Assembly: GCF_035918395.1 (NCBI RefSeq)
Contig: NZ_CP142362.1
Coordinates: 3,137,501 to 3,201,500 of the forward strand
Direction of reading: 5' to 3'
DNA from: Mycolicibacterium sp. ND9-15
GTDB taxonomy: Bacteria > Actinomycetota > Actinomycetes > Mycobacteriales > Mycobacteriaceae
DNA length: 64,000 nt
The position numbers were made by a program, and so were the translations under genes. Shown one piece after another: positions 1 through 9,502 of this stretch. Positions within the stretch are counted from its first letter, which is position 1; the number at the start of each line of letters is the position of its first letter. Below the pieces are notes generated by a model. The model ran no database searches. It saw only the letters and a list, made by a program, of their open reading frames with translations, and had not been told where the DNA came from.

Positions 1-92
1 AAGCGTATGACCGCAGCTCGGTGGGAGTGAGAAGAAGTGACGATATTGACGGCGAGCCCTCGAAGCGGACGCCGCTAGTAGCGTGAGGTCGC

Positions 93-1172
93 GTGACGGA
101 TACCGGCCCCCTAGCGGGCGTGAAGGTCATCGAGCTCGGTGGCATCGGTCCGGGACCGCACGCCGCGATGGTGCTGGCCGACCTCGGCGCCGACGTGGTC
201 CGCGTGCGCAGACCCGGCGGACTGCAGATGCCCGCGGAGAACGTCGACCTCCTGCACCGCGGCAAGCGCGTCGTCGACCTGGACGTGAAGAAGGACCGGG
301 CCGCACTGCTGAACCTCGCCGCCAAGGCTGACGTGCTCGTCGACCCCTTCCGGCCCGGCACCTGTGAACGGCTCGGCATCGGACCCGACGACTGCGCGGC
401 GGTGAACCCGCGGCTGATCTACGCCAGGATCACCGGTTGGGGCCAGCACGGTCCGCTAGCGCAGACCGCGGGCCACGACATCAACTACCTGTCGCAGACC
501 GGCGCGCTGTCGGCGATCGGCTACCGGGACCGGCCGCCGGTCGCACCGCTGAACCTGGTCGCCGACTATGGCGGCGGGTCGATGCTCGTGCTGCTTGGCA
601 TCGTGTCCGCGCTGTACGAGCGGGAGCGCTCGGGACTGGGCCAGGTGATCGACGCGGCGATGGTCGACGGCGTGGCCTCGCTGACTCAGGACATGTGGAC
701 GATGAAGTCGACCGGCACGCTGCGCGACGAGCGTGAGTCGTTCATGCTCGACGGCGGCGCCCCGTTCTACCGCACTTATGAGACGGCCGACGGCAAGTAC
801 ATGGCGGTCGGGGCGATCGAGCCGCAGTTCTTCGCTCAGCTGTTGGCGGGCCTCGGGCTCAGCGCCGACGAGGTACCCGGGCAACTGGACAAGTCAGCGT
901 TCCCACAGATGCACAAGCTGTTCGCCGCCCGGTTTGCGGGCAAGACCCGCGACCAGTGGGCCGAGATCTTCGTGGGCACCGACGCATGCGTCACGCCGGT
1001 ACTGACGTGGAATGAAGCGGCACACAACGACCATCTACGCGCACGCTCAACGCTGGTGCGGGCCAATGGTGTAGACCAGGCCGCCCCGGCGCCTCGGTTC
1101 TCGAGAACCCCGGCCGGCCCCGTCGGCGCACCGCCGCAGGCCGCCACTCCGATCACCGATATCGGGTGGTAG
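93..1172 (+). CDS. far: CaiB/BaiF family CoA-transferase / fatty-acid-CoA racemase
   Basis: The 359-residue protein belongs to CoA-transferase family III, which moves CoA between acids or racemises 2-methyl-branched acyl-CoA. The N-terminus (PLAGVKVIELGGIGPGP) and the segment ending GADVVRVRRPGG are typical of alpha-methylacyl-CoA racemases. The length equals that of M. tuberculosis Far (Rv0855), and the downstream genes match Rv0857-Rv0860, so I use that name. The start is GTG at 93. An SRPBCC gene follows 57 bp downstream in the same direction, with its own promoter. A role in branched-chain or sterol side-chain lipid metabolism is likely from the family and from the nearby fadA-fadB genes. 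Racemase and CoA-transferase activities cannot be told apart from sequence alone. Confidence 0.85.
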   Translation: MTDTGPLAGVKVIELGGIGPGPHAAMVLADLGADVVRVRRPGGLQMPAENVDLLHRGKRVVDLDVKKDRAALLNLAAKADVLVDPFRPGTCERLGIGPDDCAAVNPRLIYARITGWGQHGPLAQTAGHDINYLSQTGALSAIGYRDRPPVAPLNLVADYGGGSMLVLLGIVSALYERERSGLGQVIDAAMVDGVASLTQDMWTMKSTGTLRDERESFMLDGGAPFYRTYETADGKYMAVGAIEPQFFAQLLAGLGLSADEVPGQLDKSAFPQMHKLFAARFAGKTRDQWAEIFVGTDACVTPVLTWNEAAHNDHLRARSTLVRANGVDQAAPAPRFSRTPAGPVGAPPQAATPITDIGW

Positions 1173-1216
1173 GAAAATTTGCTGGAAAAGGCTAGGCACT
1201 AGGCTGTCGAGTTAGC

Positions 1217-1222
1217 TACGAT
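1217..1222 (+). promoter_or_regulatory. -10 box TACGAT of a near-leaderless promoter
   Basis: TACGAT fits the mycobacterial SigA-type -10 consensus TANNNT and ends 7 bp before the ATG at 1230. A transcript starting at 1229 or 1230 would have no leader, which fits the lack of any Shine-Dalgarno sequence before that gene. Confidence 0.5.
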
Positions 1223-1229
1223 TTGCCGT

Positions 1230-1670
1230 ATGGCAGTGCGGGCATCGAGGGAAGTGGTCTTCGAGGCGCCCAAGGACGCGATCATGGAGACGCTCGCCGA
1301 CATCGACGCGGTCCCCTTGTGGTCGCCTGTGCACAAGCACACCGAGGTGCTCGACCGGTATCCGGACGGCCGTCCCCACCACGTCAAGGCGACGGTCAAG
1401 ATCATGGGAATCACCGACAAGGAGTTGCTCGAGTACCACTGGGGCGACGACTGGATGGTCTGGGACGCCAAGGCCAACATGCAGCAGCGCGGTCAGCACG
1501 TCGAGTACAACCTCACCCCGGAAGGCGAGGACCGCACCCGCGTGCGCTTCGACATCATCCTCGACCTGGCCGCGCCGATTCCCGAGTTTCTGGTGCGCCG
1601 CGCCAAGAAGATCGTGCTCGACATCGCGACCGAGAACCTGCGCCGTCGGGTGATGGCCGCGGCTACCTAG
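1230..1670 (+). CDS. SRPBCC (polyketide cyclase/START-like) family protein
   Basis: A 146-residue soluble protein with the SRPBCC hydrophobic-pocket fold. The start (ASREVVFEAPKDAIMETLAD) is the usual first strand and helix, followed by LWSPVHKHTEVL. It matches the position and size class of M. tuberculosis Rv0857. Members bind hydrophobic ligands, and no specific substrate can be named. It lies between far and dapC and has its own leaderless-type promoter. The TAG stop shares the bases CTAG with the stop of the convergent dapC gene, so the two genes overlap by 4 bp. Confidence 0.8.
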   Translation: MAVRASREVVFEAPKDAIMETLADIDAVPLWSPVHKHTEVLDRYPDGRPHHVKATVKIMGITDKELLEYHWGDDWMVWDAKANMQQRGQHVEYNLTPEGEDRTRVRFDIILDLAAPIPEFLVRRAKKIVLDIATENLRRRVMAAAT

Positions 1671-2839
1671 CCGTTGCGCAGCACTTCCAGTCGGCGGATC
1701 GCCTCGTCCAAGGTTTCGTCCCGCTTGCAGAACGCGAAGCGCACCAGGTGATTCCACGCGCCGGCGTGCTCGGCGCCCGGATCGCAGAACGCCGACATCG
1801 GGATGGCCGCGACCCCCGCCTTCTGCGGCAGCTCCGCACAGAACGCGGCGCTGTCGGCAAAACCCAGCGGGCGCGGGTCGGCGCACAGGAAGTAGGTCCC
1901 GAAGCTGTCGTGTACCCCGAAGCCGAGGTCGGCCAGCGCGCTGCCCAGCCGGTCGCGCTTGGCCTGCAACGACTCTCGCAGCGCGGCCACCCAGGCGTCT
2001 TCATTGTTGAGCGCGTGCGCCACGGCCGGTTGGAACGGTGCGCCCCCGACGTAGGACAGGTACTGTTTCGCGGCTCGCACACCCGCGATGAGATCGGCTG
2101 CGCCACAAGCCCAGCCGATCTTCCAGCCGGTGACATTGAACATCTTGGCGGCGCTCGAGATCGTGATCGTGCGGTCGGCCATACCGGGGTAGGACGCCAG
2201 CGGAATATGGCGGCGGCCGTCGAATACCAGATGCTCGTAGACCTCGTCGGTGATCACTAGGAGGTCGGCCTCGACGGCCAGTTCGGCCACCGCCCGTAGT
2301 TCGTCGTCACCGGCGACCATGCCGGTGGGGTTGTGCGGCGAGTTGACGATTAGCGCTTTGGTCCTGGGTGTGACGGTGTTTCGCAGGCCGTCGACATCGA
2401 TTGCGAATCCGCGCCCGTCCTGAAGCAGGGGGACCGCCCGGCGCTCGCAGCCCGCCATCGCGATGACGGGGGAGTAGGAGTCGTAGAACGGCTCGATCAG
2501 CAGCACCTCGGAGCCGGGTTCGACCAGGCCCAGGACAGCGGACGCGATCGCCTCGGTGGCGCCGACGGTTACCAGCACCTCGGAGTGCGGGTCGTACTCG
2601 GTGCCGTACGCGCGTTCGCGTTGCGCGGCGATGGCCTCGCGCAGCGGCGCGATACCGAGACCGGGCGGGTACTGGTTGACGCCCTCGGCGATCGCGTTCT
2701 GGGCGATCTCGAGCATCGCCGACGGCCCGTCCTCGTCGGGAAAGCCTTGTCCGAGGTTGACTGCGCCGATACGGGCTGCCAGCGACGACATCTCGGCGAA
2801 GATAGTCACCGCATACGGCTGTAGCCTGCGAACCGTCAT
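1667..2839 (-). CDS. dapC: N-succinyldiaminopimelate aminotransferase DapC
   Basis: A 390-residue PLP-dependent class I/II (fold type I) aminotransferase. Visible features are the N-terminal NLGQGFPDEDGP, the cofactor-contact segment VNSPHNPTGMV, and SSAAKMFNVTGWKIGW carrying the Schiff-base lysine. Order and sequence match Rv0858c, described as DapC, which makes N-succinyl-LL-2,6-diaminopimelate from its keto precursor in lysine and peptidoglycan synthesis. I place the start at the ATG at 2839 (MTVRRLQPYAV), as in the homologue. The reading frame is open another 61 codons upstream, but those run through an intergenic palindrome and look non-coding. The gene is divergent from fadA. A broader-specificity aminotransferase is the main alternative. 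Confidence 0.85.
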   Translation of the reverse strand: MTVRRLQPYAVTIFAEMSSLAARIGAVNLGQGFPDEDGPSAMLEIAQNAIAEGVNQYPPGLGIAPLREAIAAQRERAYGTEYDPHSEVLVTVGATEAIASAVLGLVEPGSEVLLIEPFYDSYSPVIAMAGCERRAVPLLQDGRGFAIDVDGLRNTVTPRTKALIVNSPHNPTGMVAGDDELRAVAELAVEADLLVITDEVYEHLVFDGRRHIPLASYPGMADRTITISSAAKMFNVTGWKIGWACGAADLIAGVRAAKQYLSYVGGAPFQPAVAHALNNEDAWVAALRESLQAKRDRLGSALADLGFGVHDSFGTYFLCADPRPLGFADSAAFCAELPQKAGVAAIPMSAFCDPGAEHAGAWNHLVRFAFCKRDETLDEAIRRLEVLRNG

Positions 2840-2865
2840 AGCCGATGAGCGTAGGCGCCGCCCAG

Positions 2866-2913
2866 CGTGCGCCCACTGCGAAGATCGAGCCGAAATTTCG
2901 CAGTGAGTGCACG
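2866..2913. repeat. Long inverted repeat in the dapC-fadA divergent intergenic region
   Basis: Two 17-base arms (CGTGCGCCCACTGCGAA at 2866-2882 and TTCGCAGTGAGTGCACG at 2897-2913) are complementary at 15 of 17 positions around a 14-base loop. The element starts 26 bp upstream of the dapC start codon. It could be an operator, a hairpin, or one copy of a dispersed palindromic repeat family. Confidence 0.6.
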
Positions 2914-3042
2914 TCGGCGGCGAGAAAGCGACGGTGCAGTGCCCAACCAACAGGTTGGCCGAGGCTGTTAGGCTGCCGGGCAGAGGACTACCGTCCAAGT
3001 GGACAGGCATCCCCCAACCCAATCTGAACAGGAAATGTCTCC

Positions 3043-4254
<1,212 letters not shown>

Positions 4255-4256
4255 AA

Positions 4257-6401
4257 ATGGCGGAGAACACGATCAAGTGGGACAAGGATGCCGACGGTAT
4301 CGTCACCCTGACGCTGGACGACCCGACCGGCTCGGCCAACGTGATGAACGAGCACTACCGGGAATCCATGCGCAACGCGGTCGAACGTCTTGTCGCGGAG
4401 AAGGATTCGATCACCGGTGTGGTCATCACCAGCGCGAAGAAGACCTTCTTCGCAGGCGGCGACCTCAACACCATCGTCCAGGCGGGCCCGGAGAACGCCG
4501 GCGAGTTCTTCGCCGAGGTCGAGGGCATCAAGCGTGATCTACGTGCGCTGGAGACGCTGGGCAAGCCCGTCGTGGCGGCCATCAACGGCGCCGCGCTCGG
4601 CGGCGGCCTGGAGATCTGCCTGGCCTCGCATCACCGCATCATCGCCGATGTGCCCGGTGCGGTCGTCGGGTTCCCCGAGGTGACGCTGGGCCTGCTGCCG
4701 GGTGCGGGCGGCGTAACGCGCAGCGTGCGGATGTTCGGCATCCAGAAGGCCTTCATGGAGGTGCTTTCCCAGGGCACCCGCTTCAAGCCGGGCAAGGCCA
4801 AGGAGACCGGCCTGGTCGACGAATTGGTCGGCAGCGTCGACGAATTGGTGCCCGCCGCGAAGGCTTGGATCAAGGCCAATCCCGACGCGCATGTGCAGCC
4901 GTGGGATGCCAAGGGCTACAAGATGCCCGGCGGAACTCCGACATCGCCGGCCCTGGCGAGCATCCTGCCGTCGTTCCCGGCGCTGCTGCGCAAGCAGCTC
5001 AAAGGTGCGCCGATGCCGGCGCCGCGGGCGATCCTGAACGCGGCCGTCGAGGGCGCGCAGGTCGACTTCGACACCGCGAGCCGTATCGAGAGCCGCTACT
5101 TCACGCAGCTGGTCACCGGGCAGACCGCCAAGAACATGATCCAGGCGTTCTTCTTCGACCTGCAGTACATCAACGGCGGAGGCAGCCGGCCCGACGGTAT
5201 CGACCCCGTCAAGATCAACAAGATCGGCGTGCTGGGCGCGGGCATGATGGGTGCCGGCATCGCCTACGTCTCGGCCAAGGCCGGGTTCGACGTCGTGCTC
5301 AAGGACGTCAGTCTCGAGGCCGCGCAGAAGGGTAAGGGGTACTCGGAGAAGCTCGAGGCCAAGGCGCTCGAGCGCGGCCGGACCACGCAGGAGAAATCCG
5401 ACGCGCTGCTGGCCCGCATTACGCCGACGGGTGACCCGGCCGATCTTAAGGGCGTGGACTTCGTCGTCGAGGCGGTGTTCGAGGACCAGGACCTCAAGCA
5501 CAAGGTCTTCGGTGAGATCGAGGACATCGTCGAGCCCAACGCGCTGCTGGGGTCGAACACCTCGACGCTGCCGATCACCGGCCTGGCGACCGGGGTGAAG
5601 CGCCAGGAGGACTTCATCGGCATCCACTTCTTCTCCCCGGTCGACAAGATGCCGCTGGTGGAGATCATCAAGGGCGAGAAGACCTCGGACGAGGCGCTGG
5701 CCCGGGTGTTCGACTACACGCTGGCGATCGGCAAGACCCCGATCGTGGTGAACGACAGCCGCGGCTTCTTCACCAGCCGCGTCATCGGCACCTTCGTCAA
5801 CGAGGCACTCGCGATGCTCGGCGAGGGCATCGCGCCCGCGAGCATCGAGCAGGCCGGTTCGCAGGCGGGCTATCCGGCGCCGCCGCTGCAGCTCTCCGAC
5901 GAGCTCAACCTCGAGCTGATGCACAAGATCGCCGTCGCCACCCGCAAGGGCGTCGAGAGCACGGGTGGCACCTATGAGCCGCACCCGGCCGAGGCCGTCG
6001 TCGAGAAGATGATCGAGATCGGCCGACCCAGCCGGTTGAAGGGCGCGGGCTTCTACGAGTACGCCGACGGCAAGCGGGCCGGATTGTGGCCGGGTCTCGC
6101 CGAGACGTTCAACTCCGGTAGCACGTCGATCCCGTTGCAGGACATGATCGACCGGATGCTGTTCGCCGAGGCGCTGGAGACCCAGAAGTGTCTCGACGAA
6201 GGCGTGCTGACGTCGACTGCCGACGCGAACATCGGCTCGATCATGGGCATCGGCTTCCCGCCCTACACCGGCGGCTCGGCGCAGTTCATCGTCGGCTACC
6301 AGGGTCCGGGTGGCGTCGGCAAGGAGGCCTTCGTGGCCCGCGCCAAGGAACTGGCCGCCAAGTACGGAGAGCGGTTCAATCCGCCGGCGTCGCTGACGTA
6401 A
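4257..6401 (+). CDS. fadB: Trifunctional beta-oxidation alpha subunit FadB (enoyl-CoA hydratase / 3-hydroxyacyl-CoA dehydrogenase)
   Basis: A 714-residue two-part enzyme. The N-terminal crotonase-fold hydratase has the oxyanion-hole segments [10 protein letters not shown] and [14 protein letters not shown]. From about residue 320 comes the NAD-binding 3-hydroxyacyl-CoA dehydrogenase, with [13 protein letters not shown] and the catalytic-region motif [16 protein letters not shown]. It hydrates and oxidises fatty enoyl-CoA and hands the product to FadA. The start is ATG at 4257, 2 bp after fadA. The same frame is open far upstream inside fadA, but that reading is a shadow of the thiolase. It matches Rv0860. 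A strong palindrome follows 13 bp after the stop. Confidence 0.95.
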   Translation: MAENTIKWDKDADGIVTLTLDDPTGSANVMNEHYRESMRNAVERLVAEKDSITGVVITSAKKTFFAGGDLNTIVQAGPENAGEFFAEVEGIKRDLRALETLGKPVVAAINGAALGGGLEICLASHHRIIADVPGAVVGFPEVTLGLLPGAGGVTRSVRMFGIQKAFMEVLSQGTRFKPGKAKETGLVDELVGSVDELVPAAKAWIKANPDAHVQPWDAKGYKMPGGTPTSPALASILPSFPALLRKQLKGAPMPAPRAILNAAVEGAQVDFDTASRIESRYFTQLVTGQTAKNMIQAFFFDLQYINGGGSRPDGIDPVKINKIGVLGAGMMGAGIAYVSAKAGFDVVLKDVSLEAAQKGKGYSEKLEAKALERGRTTQEKSDALLARITPTGDPADLKGVDFVVEAVFEDQDLKHKVFGEIEDIVEPNALLGSNTSTLPITGLATGVKRQEDFIGIHFFSPVDKMPLVEIIKGEKTSDEALARVFDYTLAIGKTPIVVNDSRGFFTSRVIGTFVNEALAMLGEGIAPASIEQAGSQAGYPAPPLQLSDELNLELMHKIAVATRKGVESTGGTYEPHPAEAVVEKMIEIGRPSRLKGAGFYEYADGKRAGLWPGLAETFNSGSTSIPLQDMIDRMLFAEALETQKCLDEGVLTSTADANIGSIMGIGFPPYTGGSAQFIVGYQGPGGVGKEAFVARAKELAAKYGERFNPPASLT

Positions 6402-6414
6402 GGCGAACGGCGCG

Positions 6415-6473
6415 GCGAGCGCTCACCTGCGTACGTTTCAGCGGACTGAAACCGTACCAGGGTGAGCGCTCGC
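6415..6473. repeat. Near-perfect 59-bp palindrome between fadB and the acyl-CoA ligase gene
   Basis: A 27-base left arm (6415-6441) and a 28-base right arm (6446-6473) surround a 4-base centre. The outer 13 bases are perfectly complementary (GCGAGCGCTCACC with GGTGAGCGCTCGC), and the inner stem TTTCAG/CTGAAA is also perfect. It ends 9 bp before the -10 box at 6483, so it covers the -35 region of the next gene. It could be a fadB terminator, an operator for a fatty-acid regulator, or a dispersed palindromic repeat. Confidence 0.75.
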
Positions 6474-6482
6474 GGAATTGGC

Positions 6483-6488
6483 TAGATT
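6483..6488 (+). promoter_or_regulatory. -10 box TAGATT placing a leaderless start at GTG 6495
   Basis: TAGATT occupies -12 to -7 relative to the GTG at 6495, the classic position for leaderless mycobacterial transcripts. No Shine-Dalgarno is present. This favours GTG 6495 over the in-frame GTG at 6489, which overlaps the end of the box. Confidence 0.6.
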
Positions 6489-6494
6489 GTGGCC

Positions 6495-7985
6495 GTGCCC
6501 GAGAGCTTCACCGAACGGTTCGCGGCAGGCCTGGCGAGCTACGGCGATCGGCAGTGCATCGAGTTCGAGGGCCGCTGGTACACCGGCGCGGACCTCACCG
6601 CGTACGCGGACGCCATTGCCTCGGCGCTGAAAGGCGCAGGCGTTCCCGACGACGCGCCGGTCGGACTGGTGGTGCGCAACCGGCTGCAACATGCCGCCGC
6701 GATCATCGGCTTCCTCGCCGCGGGCAGGCCGCTGTCGATGACCTACTCGTTCCAGTCGCCCGAGGCGATCGGCCGCGACGTCGAGAAGCTGAACCTTTCG
6801 GCCGTCGTCGCCGACGTCGAGGACTGGACGGCGCCCGTCGTCGATGCCGCCGGGCGAACCGGCTGCGTGGGTGTAGCGATCGCGTTGACGGAGCCGACGG
6901 TCGTGGTCGTCGCAGGATTGGAGCACTGCGACCCGGTCCACCGGCACGCCGCCGCGGAACCCGATGTCGCACTGCAGATTCTGACCAGTGGCACCACTGG
7001 TCCACCGAAGCGCCAGGCGATCAAGACCGCCGTGCTCGAACGCACCGTCTTCAGCGTCACCAGCGGGGAAGCCGCGGCCGCCGACGCCCCACCCGAACTC
7101 GCCTACTGGCAGTTCGGCGGCATCGGTGTGTGCCAGTTGGTCGCGGGCGTGTACAACACGCGACGCATAGTGATGCTCGAGAGGTTCAGTGTCGACGGGT
7201 TCGTGTCGGCGATCAAGACCCATGGCATCCAGCGATCGGGCGTGCAGCCCGCCGTCTTCCGCATGCTGCTCGACGCCGACGTGGCCAAGGAGGATCTCGC
7301 GTCACTGGAGTTCCTGATCAGCGCGTCCGGTCCGCTGGACCCGGAAACCCGCGACGAGTTCGAGAAGAACTTCGATATTCCGATCCGGTTGGCATACGGC
7401 GCAACCGAATTCGCGGGCTCACTGTGCGCGTGGACTCCCGACGACGTCGAGCGGTTCGGCGAGGCCAAACGCAACAGCGTCGGCAGGCCGCTCCCCGACA
7501 CCGAGGTGCGTGTGGTCGATCCGGACACCGGCGCCGAGCTGTCCGCGGGCGAACACGGTCTGCTCGAGGCGAAAGTCGCTCCGATCAGCCCCGATTGGAT
7601 CCGCACCACCGACATCGCCTCGATCGACGACGACGGCTTCGTCACCCTGCACGGCAGGGCGGACGGTGCCATCAACCGCGGCGGGTTCAAGATCCTGCCC
7701 GAAACCGTTCGCCGCGTGCTGATATCGCATCCAGCTGTCCGCGACGCCTGTGTCGTCGGCGTGCCCGACAAGCGGCTGGGCCAAGTCCCGTTCGCCGCGG
7801 TCGAAGTGGCACCCGGTACCACCCCGCCGTTGGCCACCGAGCTCGAAAGTCTTGTCCGCCAGCACCTTCCGGCGTACAACGTGCCTGTTGCCGTTGCGGT
7901 GGTCGACGAGCTGCCACGTAACCCGGCGCTGAAGGTCAGCCTGCCGGCGGTCGCAGCGCTCTACGAACGGCGCTGCAAGAGGTAG
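6495..7985 (+). CDS. AMP-forming acyl-CoA synthetase (ANL superfamily)
   Basis: A 496-residue adenylate-forming ligase that activates a carboxylic acid with ATP and attaches CoA. The phosphate-binding loop ILTSGTTGPPK, the adenylate motif YGATEFAG, the TTDIAS hinge with GRADGAINRGGFKI, and the C-terminal NPALKV lysine segment are all visible. The family is FadD-like; the acid cannot be named. It follows fadB in the same direction but has its own promoter behind the 59-bp palindrome. I chose GTG 6495 from promoter spacing; GTG 6489 would add two residues. The 3' end overlaps the convergent methyltransferase gene by 25 bp. Confidence 0.85.
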   Translation: MPESFTERFAAGLASYGDRQCIEFEGRWYTGADLTAYADAIASALKGAGVPDDAPVGLVVRNRLQHAAAIIGFLAAGRPLSMTYSFQSPEAIGRDVEKLNLSAVVADVEDWTAPVVDAAGRTGCVGVAIALTEPTVVVVAGLEHCDPVHRHAAAEPDVALQILTSGTTGPPKRQAIKTAVLERTVFSVTSGEAAAADAPPELAYWQFGGIGVCQLVAGVYNTRRIVMLERFSVDGFVSAIKTHGIQRSGVQPAVFRMLLDADVAKEDLASLEFLISASGPLDPETRDEFEKNFDIPIRLAYGATEFAGSLCAWTPDDVERFGEAKRNSVGRPLPDTEVRVVDPDTGAELSAGEHGLLEAKVAPISPDWIRTTDIASIDDDGFVTLHGRADGAINRGGFKILPETVRRVLISHPAVRDACVVGVPDKRLGQVPFAAVEVAPGTTPPLATELESLVRQHLPAYNVPVAVAVVDELPRNPALKVSLPAVAALYERRCKR

Positions 7986-8554
7986 TAACGTGCCGGGTCT
8001 TTGCCGTTGTGGTTCATCGCCGGTTCGCTTCCCGACGAAACCAGCGTCCAGCCCGCCGCGAACCTGCGGGCCACCTCACCGGCAGCGATGCCTGGGACAC
8101 CGAATGACGCGCCGGGGATGAAGCCGACCAGATGCAGCCGGGCCTGCGGTGCCGCCACCGCGGTGATCTCGCGGACGTACGCATCGCGGTCCCCGGGACT
8201 CATGCCGTGCAGACACCCGCTGTCGACGATCAGGTCGAAGCCGGATCCGACTCCTTCCGACGACAAGCGGGTCACGTCCGCATGAGCGAACGTGACGGGG
8301 ACCCTGGCGGCCGCGGCTTTGGCGCGCGCCCGCTCGACGGCCTTCGCCACGAAGTCGACGCCCGTCACCTGCCAGCCGCGCCGGGCCAGATAGATGGAGT
8401 TGTCACCGGTGCCGCAGCCGAGGTCGAGTGCCTTGCCGGCCGGCAGCGCGGCGTCGTCGACCAGGTCGCGCAGGCTGTCGGCGATCGGGTGGCCGTCCCA
8501 GGGCACGAAGCCGAGCCGGTAGAACGTCTTGAAGAGCAGCTGCCGTGACGACAT
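7961..8554 (-). CDS. Class I SAM-dependent methyltransferase
   Basis: A 197-residue Rossmann-fold methyltransferase. SAM-binding motif I is KALDLGCGTGDNSIYLARRG, the acidic residue after strand 2 is in VTGVDFV, and the post-II segment is FDLIVDSGCLHGM. The closest general type is the thiopurine-methyltransferase-like small-molecule group, and the substrate is unknown. It starts at ATG 8554, 4 bp downstream of the pyridoxamine-oxidase-like gene on the same strand, so the two are probably one transcript. Its 3' end overlaps the acyl-CoA synthetase gene. Confidence 0.8.
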   Translation of the reverse strand: MSSRQLLFKTFYRLGFVPWDGHPIADSLRDLVDDAALPAGKALDLGCGTGDNSIYLARRGWQVTGVDFVAKAVERARAKAAAARVPVTFAHADVTRLSSEGVGSGFDLIVDSGCLHGMSPGDRDAYVREITAVAAPQARLHLVGFIPGASFGVPGIAAGEVARRFAAGWTLVSSGSEPAMNHNGKDPARYYLLQRRS

Positions 8555-8558
8555 CGGC

Positions 8559-8984
8559 TCACATCGACCCCAGATCGGCCGACAGCCAGTGCTGCGGCTT
8601 CATGAAGATCACCACGCTGTTGCCGTGCTCACGGCGGGCGAACTCGAGGTAGGCGTCGACCTTGTCGGGCGGCAGATACCGTTTGGTCAGCTCGACGAGT
8701 CGGTCGTCGGTCCCCGGCTCGATGCGGCTGACCGGGCCGTCGACCGCTACGTACCGGACCGTCGGCTCGAGCCGCTCCGCCATCAGAGTGAACTCGCCCT
8801 GCGCCTCGATGAGCCGGTGCTTGCGCGAGCCGTCGCCGGTGAGCACCCAAGGCTCGCCGCCCGGGGTGTACTGGTACCAGATGGGGACGGTCAGCGGCCC
8901 GCGTTTGTCACCTGCGCTGACCGACAGCGCGGCGATATGAGGTTCGGCCAGGAATTGTTCGCGTTCGTCTTTTGACAGGGCCAT
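8559..8984 (-). CDS. Pyridoxamine 5'-phosphate oxidase-fold flavin/F420-binding protein
   Basis: A 141-residue split-barrel (PPOX) protein. It opens SKDEREQFLAEPHIAALSV and continues LTVPIWYQYTPGGEPWVLTG and RYVAVDGPV, the pattern of the mycobacterial PPOX/FDOR group that binds FMN, F420 or heme breakdown products. The substrate is unknown. It is first in a two-gene unit with the methyltransferase, 4 bp apart. It is distinct from the true pdxH at 34051, which is longer and has the full PdxH signature. Confidence 0.8.
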   Translation of the reverse strand: MALSKDEREQFLAEPHIAALSVSAGDKRGPLTVPIWYQYTPGGEPWVLTGDGSRKHRLIEAQGEFTLMAERLEPTVRYVAVDGPVSRIEPGTDDRLVELTKRYLPPDKVDAYLEFARREHGNSVVIFMKPQHWLSADLGSM

Positions 8985-9029
8985 GGCGCCAGGCTAGTCC
9001 CGGCCTCCATCACAACAGGGGATCGAGCG

Positions 9030-9239
9030 TCAGCACCCAACCCGGGAGAAGAACGCGAGCGCGACGAGGCCGATCGCGATCGCGACGGGAGTCTGTCCCA
9101 TCGCCGCTGTGCTCACCACGCCCGCGACGGCGGCGATCGCGATCACGGCGAGCAGGAGGACATAGAACCAGCGAACGCCGATGGTGCCGCCGGGACGCAC
9201 CGGGTGAGTCTTCATCCCGGGGATCGGATCACGGGACAC
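9030..9239 (-). CDS. Small two-helix membrane protein
   Basis: A 69-residue protein with two hydrophobic helices (about residues 23-43 and 50-65) after a short charged N-terminus. I do not recognise the family. The start is GTG at 9239, and GGAGG (9246-9250) lies 6 bp upstream, so translation is well supported. A CRP-like site sits just upstream of that Shine-Dalgarno, where bound protein would block transcription. The gene is separated from the PPOX gene by 45 bp and faces the LLM oxidoreductase gene divergently. Confidence 0.6.
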   Translation of the reverse strand: MSRDPIPGMKTHPVRPGGTIGVRWFYVLLLAVIAIAAVAGVVSTAAMGQTPVAIAIGLVALAFFSRVGC

Positions 9240-9253
9240 GTCCGCCTCCTAGT

Positions 9254-9269
9254 TGTGGCAAATATCACA
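9254..9269. promoter_or_regulatory. CRP-like binding site
   Basis: TGTGGCAAATATCACA matches the mycobacterial CRP (Rv3676/GlxR) consensus TGTGA-N6-TCACA at 9 of 10 defined positions. It lies 15 bp upstream of the small membrane protein start and 234 bp upstream of the LLM oxidoreductase gene. Its closeness to the former suggests repression. Confidence 0.5.
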
Positions 9270-9502
9270 CAAAGAACCGCGAGTGAGCCACACCATACAA
9301 CAGAAAGCGCCGGTCAGCGAACATATCGGCGGCGCCGGCGAGGAAAGCGCGCCTGCGCCCTGCCGCGGCGTAGCGCTGGTGTGGGGGCGTGGCGAAATCC
9401 CGCGCAGCGTGGTGATCGTGTTGAGCGCAGCTAAGTTATTTGCACGGCTGGGCCGTCGCGACCTACTGACCTGGAGGCCCTGGTGGCCTAAAGTCGGATG
9501 CC
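9270..9502. other. Intergenic stretch upstream of the LLM oxidoreductase
   Basis: About 230 bp with no convincing gene. A possible -10 box TAAAGT lies at 9489-9494, which would start a transcript at about 9501, just before the ATG at 9503. I see nothing else definite. Confidence 0.4.

Noticed and set aside
4539..5984. A 481-codon minus-strand frame over fadB
   Set aside because: It is antisense to the hydratase and dehydrogenase domains, and its composition is typical of a shadow frame.
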